Under the pieces are notes generated by a model that had not been told where the DNA came from, made no database searches, and saw only the letters and a program-made list of their open reading frames with translations. 64,000 nt of DNA from NCBI GenBank assembly GCA_930367215.1, contig OV884057.1:260294339-260358338 (forward strand), given 5' to 3'. Below, in pieces: positions 59,670 through 64,000 of this stretch; positions within the stretch are counted from its first letter, which is position 1, and the number at the start of each line of letters is the position of its first letter. The position numbers and the translations under genes are program-made. The stretch is from Pollenia angustigena. Its lineage: Eukaryota; Arthropoda; Insecta; Diptera; Polleniidae.

Positions 59670-60349
59670 TTTTAAATTTTAAATAATATGTTTAAAACAG
59701 CAACATTATGGTGGTTTTGTTCACGTTGACTTGCTTGTTCAAAATGATTGTCATAGATTAATATTTTATGAAACTTTACAATGCAACTCAGGAGAACTTA
59801 TTATAACTTTATGCTTTTTGTATTAAATTACTTCATTTTCATTGGAGATTTGCGTTACGGAGAAAAAAATCTTTTTCATTCTAACTTTTTAAATAAAAAT
59901 CCATTTAATTTTGACTACAAACTGTTCATGTGACGTATGATTGATATTTTAATATTTATTGTTTGGTGCTGTTCATCACTTATACGTTTGAAAACGTTAT
60001 TTTAATGGACGTTTAAAAAAATGCAGTCAAAGTAAAAATAAGTGCCATTTCGTCCACTTCTTTATTTGTCATTGGCTAGAAAAAACTGTTTCTTTTACTT
60101 CTGATTAATTTAATGTTAACAGTCGCTTTCAAACCAACTCAAAAATCGAAAAGTTCTAAGCGCATTTTCGTTTTTAGTTCGACAGTTTCTGGTTTCAACT
60201 GCTGTTTTTTAAACCCTGTTTTTATATTTAATTAACAGCAAAGATTTGCGTAGAATATTTAAAAGAAAATTAAAATTTTTTTAGCAAAATGCATTTTACA
60301 TGATTTTTTTCAATCAATTAGTTTATTTCCATCGTATATTATCAATCGC
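59670..60349. other. No supported feature
   Basis: AT-rich DNA, presumably the older TIR element's remains followed by unassigned sequence. Confidence 0.4.
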
Positions 60350-60900
60350 CAATTTTCTTGTAGTTCCTTCTCAGCCCGGCGTGTATATGTTTAGGGAGGC
60401 TGCCTTATCTGTCGAAACCTAAGGGGTTGAATTCGGCGGATTGCCTTGTTATTCACCCACAGGCTTTTGTATATCCCAACCAACCAAATTTGCGGAAAGT
60501 GTGATATGTTCATATCCAAAGTTCGGTTCCACAGATTATGGTATGAAATCGTGGTTGACTAAAATATTCTAAGTATGCGCCTGAGGTAGCGATATATCAA
60601 CTTCCATGTACGGTTGCATATATCCCAGGAAGAGGGGCACCAAGGAACTTATCGAACTGTGGAAAGAACGCCATCAAGCTGTGGGCTGTGCATGCTGCGC
60701 AAATGGCAGGCCACAGAAAGTGCTACTAACAGACGATATCAGATACTCTTAACGAAAAGAACGGCCAAGAACGGAGAAGATCTGCGACTTCTGGGTATCC
60801 GTTATTGCCAAAAAGAAGCAGAAAACAGAAGAGAACGGAGAAGACCAGTGGAACAATCCGAAGCTTATCGCGAGCTGTAATGCTATAAAAAGAAGATATT
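60350..60900. pseudogene. Unidentified coding-like segment
   Basis: Base composition here is clearly less AT-rich than the flanks. Two overlapping plus-strand frames are open for long stretches: one from 60614 of 88 codons and one reading GTKELIELWKERHQAVGCAC, then after one stop KRRYLQKIQHIPAVPLYTFF. I do not recognise a domain. It may be an old transposon or retroelement protein, on either strand. Confidence 0.3.
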
Positions 60901-60929
60901 TACAGAAGATTCAACATATACCCGCCGTT

Positions 60930-60960
60930 CCTTTGTATACCTTCTTCAGCAAACAAAATT
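60930..60960 (-). repeat. PLE-end remnant, degenerate
   Basis: Minus strand GCTGAAGAAGGTATACAAAG resembles the CCTGAAGAAGG start of the hammerhead core at 58252, but the GAAA partner is lost. Confidence 0.35.
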
Positions 60961-62349
60961 TCTGTAAGCATTTGAAATTGACATTACACAATTTATTATT
61001 TATAGTTTCAATACCTTTCTCCAGTAAACTTTAAGATCTTAATCACTATATATATTTTTTTTAAGCCTTAGAAGTCATTCTGGTGTCATTCATTACCAAA
61101 CTTTTTCAAATAGAACTGATTTTTTTAACAGAAACTGTGATTTTAGATGAAGAGACATTTTATTAATCAAGTAATCTATAATGGTATACATTTTATCACT
61201 GAAATCAAATCTTGATTTTATTTATGTAACTACTTCAATATAAGATTCTGTGCAGTTTTTTAGTATAATTTCCTTTTCGATATTGCAACTGATAGAAACA
61301 ACAATACTTTTATTCAAACTAAAAATCACTTAAATTTCAAAAAAAATCAGTTTTAAATATTGGAGCAAAAACCAAATTATTCTTCTTAACTCTTCTAAAG
61401 TTTACCTCAGTTTTTATATTAATTAAATATTAGTTTTCATCGATACTTCGATTTCCTGTAGATACCTTCTTCAGGATTTGCTTTCTTATTTCTTTTATTT
61501 GTATACAAATTTACCTTAAGCACGATACATAATTTAAAGAGAAATATATTTTTTTTTTCAATTAACTACTTTAAATTAAAACAAATAGACGAGTATATTT
61601 TCATACGTGTATATTCTGGTGCTCTACTTCAGTTTTGCATTAAGTAGTTTTTAATTTACTTTATTAAAATTGTTTTTATAGACAAAAATGTTACAAATGA
61701 AATCATTAATTTTCACAAGGGGATGTCAGCATAAGAAAGAAGTAGAAGAAGATAGCAAAAGAACAAATGTTGAATATACAAACTCATTAAATGAAAACAA
61801 AATTACTCAGCATCATACTTCTGCAATATGAACAGACAGTAACAAATAAACAAACAAACGAACCAGCGAACAAACAATTCGTACGTACAACAAAACTGTC
61901 ATTGCAGCATCAAAGCGATGATTGATTTTTGTCACCAAGCGAGTGATAGAAGAGAAATTCACACACACACACATACACATACAGATATATTCAATGATAA
62001 AAGAAAAAAAATTTAATGAAACTTAAGTGCAAAATAAAAAAAAAAAGCAAACGACAAACAACAGATGTAAATGATGGAAATCATTAAGAACGGCGGGAGG
62101 AAGGGGAAATAGAGATCTTTTTAGAGAAGAGAAAATGCAAAGAATGCAGGATGATAAAAACGAAAATGATGATTCATTAATCATAAATACAAACAAACGT
62201 TTTCTATCCATCTCACTATGGGAAATGGAGTAAAAAGTAACGAAGAGTATCTCACAGCGGAGGATAAATGAAAATAATAGAATGAATTAAAATAGAATAA
62301 CGTGCAGTATGAGGATAATCTGAAAAGTTGTTTTGTTTACGCAATTGAC
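60961..62349. other. No supported gene
   Basis: AT-rich DNA apart from the PLE-end remnant at 61436-61480 and a short (CA)n run near 61963-61978. Confidence 0.4.
61436..61480 (-). repeat. PLE-end remnant, degenerate
   Basis: Minus strand CCTGAAGAAGGTATCTACAG then CGAAGTATCGATGAAAA follows the spacing of the hammerhead region at 58222-58252, with stem II and GAAA mutated. Confidence 0.45.
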
Positions 62350-62351
62350 AA

Positions 62352-62460
62352 TATAAAACTCTACGAAAAAATCTGTGTTTGTGTTTAGAAATGATACTCT
62401 TAATATAAAACTCTACGAAAAAATCTGTGTTTGTGTTTGTGTTTTGAAATGATTCTCTTA
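62352..62460. repeat. Two-copy tandem repeat, about 52 bp
   Basis: AATATAAAACTCTACGAAAA then AATCTGTGTTTGTGTTT occurs twice, the second copy with one extra GTGTTT. Confidence 0.8.
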
Positions 62461-62654
62461 ATGGCTAGTTAACACTATTATACTTTGTATTAAAACATGT
62501 CAATAACTCAGGTAATATGTAAAAGTGTGATAGTGTGAATGCAATGTGCCACGGAAATGACAATTATTACCAACAAAAATTTGACATCCCATACGACTTA
62601 ATCGTTTTTTTTTTTTAATTTTTCAAAACAATAATAATTTTCATTTGATCAGCA

Positions 62655-62898
62655 CCCGTATTTCGTAATTCGCTTAGCTAAAGCTAAATCTCTATCGCTA
62701 AATTGCCTTAGAAAATACAAAATTTAAAAATTTTAGTGATGATAATAAAAGCTAAAATTGCGGTGAATTAAATTGTTATGGCATTGCCAAATTAAGCAAT
62801 GCACGTAACACTACTGCATTCGTAGCCAAAAATCGCTAAATCAACTTTAAAGATTTTCAGCGATAGAGATTTAGCTTTAGCGAATTACAGAATACGGC
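62655..62898. mobile_element. 244-bp MITE, CCGTATT..GTAATTCGC ends
   Basis: CCGTATTTCGTAATTCGCTT then AGCTAAATCTCTATCGCT at the left is mirrored at the right over about 40 bp. Non-coding interior. The target duplication is not clear. Confidence 0.6.
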
Positions 62899-63855
62899 CA
62901 CAGGGTTGCATTTTAACAAAAGCATGTTCATGTATAATAGTGTGACTACAAACTGTTATGTTACATTAGATTTTTGACAGTTGCAACAAAACTCATTTAA
63001 CTAACTTGTGTGATTGTGAAAAATAGTCTTAAGCTATTTTTCCGGAAAAGACTTGTTTTAGAGTTTTTCCCAATTTGACTCACCCATTTCGAACAATTTG
63101 TCTGATAAACAAAGCTACCAAATGAAATACGTGTGTAAACGAGGCGAAAGCTTTAGTGCAATATTTTTCAATGTGTTTTTAATGTGTTTTAATGAAAATT
63201 GTGCCAAAACAATGCATAAACGTAAAATTTTTACCACAAGCATACTCTGTGATTTTATTGTTCATATAAATTGATGTGGCAGCTCAGTTCAACTTTGGCT
63301 GAAAAATTGAAATATGTGGCAGCAAAGTTAAATTTTGTTCGGGCAGAAATTAAGCCAACTTAGAGTCTGAACACAATGTAACGATAATTTATTGCTTTAT
63401 CTGCTTTATTTTCATTGCGGACTTTCTTTCTCTCTCAATTTTTGAAACTCGTTTTCTTTCTGATGTTGCCATAGTTTTTGAATAATTGGCGATGTTCACA
63501 ACATTATTGTAAACAAAAAACATGATAAATATGTATGCACAAATAAATAAATAAAAATGTCAACAAACAATGAAAACTATTGCCGTCGCCGTCTTCCGTT
63601 GTATTATTATTATTTTTCTCTCTCGCAACGAGAAATCGCACTGCACCGCAAACATTGTGTTAAGACTCTCAAGTTGAAAATGTTCCAAACAAAATCAAAT
63701 CTTTCTCTCAAGAAGAAAGACCTCAAACTACATAAAAAAATTGTACGGACAAAAATTGTTAGCGAACAATGGGTGAATCTAGCTTTATGTTTATTCTTAA
63801 ATATTAAGGAAAAAATGTTTTTATACACCTTGTTAAAATTATGAAAAAAGCCATG
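62899..63855. other. No supported feature
   Basis: AT-rich DNA. The 95-codon frame at 63557-63844 is Lys/Leu-rich and shows no motif. Confidence 0.4.
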
Positions 63856-63890
63856 TCGTGATTAATTCCCAATTTTTATTCTTGATAAAA
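63856..63890. repeat. One arm of the 31691-type MITE
   Basis: TCGTGATTAATTCCCAATTT then TTATTCTTGATAAAA matches one arm of 31691-31877. The partner would lie past the window end. Confidence 0.5.
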
Positions 63891-64000
63891 AAAAAACTGA
63901 AATTAGTTGTCTGGCGACAATTTTTTGTTTTTTATTTTAGAATTTCTTTCTTAATTGGCCTCGTATTGGAATTATGTATAAGGTTTTGTGCTAAAAAATG

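Overview
The window looks like repeat-packed, AT-rich nuclear DNA of a higher fly, probably a calyptrate. This is an inference from the dispersed repeats ending in TTCTTACTTGTT, the CAC.CAGAGAAAA-type transposons and the mariner clade present. I could not support any intact host protein-coding gene. Nearly every recognisable coding segment belongs to a decayed mobile element, and the rest resembles intronic or intergenic sequence.

Layout. 1-2.0 kb: end of an errantivirus-like retroelement (env-like tail and LTR-like repeats), a short unidentified acidic C-terminus and a deleted mariner copy. 3-6 kb: an 82-bp minisatellite in both orientations, palindromic GTGTCATA/GTCCATGGAC clusters and MITEs. 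6.4-9.4 kb: a Penelope-type terminal-repeat fragment and a 1.43-kb transposon with perfect 42-bp inverted repeats. 10.4-12 kb: a 56-bp foldback and a Helitron. 12.3-19.5 kb: two copies of one TIR element in opposite orientations. The first carries a 3.4-kb array of 561-bp units that matches the terminal repeat of a Penelope-like element (PLE). 19.6-28.6 kb: mariner copies, one keeping both ends but split by about 2.8 kb of other repeats. 29-41 kb: LINE, Helitron, SINE-like and MITE remnants with long featureless AT-rich stretches. 42.3-46.1 kb: a Helitron split by a 2.94-kb piggyBac with TTAA duplications and a broken, intron-containing transposase gene. 47-52 kb: MITEs, a LINE C-terminus and two TIR elements. 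52.3-59.7 kb: a PLE insertion (RT plus GIY-YIG remnant, hammerhead-like core, inverted terminal-repeat ends, 9-bp target duplication) that is itself invaded by a very young non-autonomous LTR retrotransposon with 2.45-kb LTRs and a 459-bp interior. 60-64 kb: PLE-end remnants, an unidentified coding-like stretch and small MITEs.

The most interesting signal is the PLE terminal-repeat family. Two independent insertions (13109-16530 and 52317-59660) share 9-bp target duplications and the same unequal ends. The repeat carries a tRNA-like A-box/B-box module in the sense orientation, in two very different versions. One insertion has lost the whole coding body and exists only as a tandem-plus-inverted array of terminal repeats. 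All family assignments were made by reading motifs; no database search was run.
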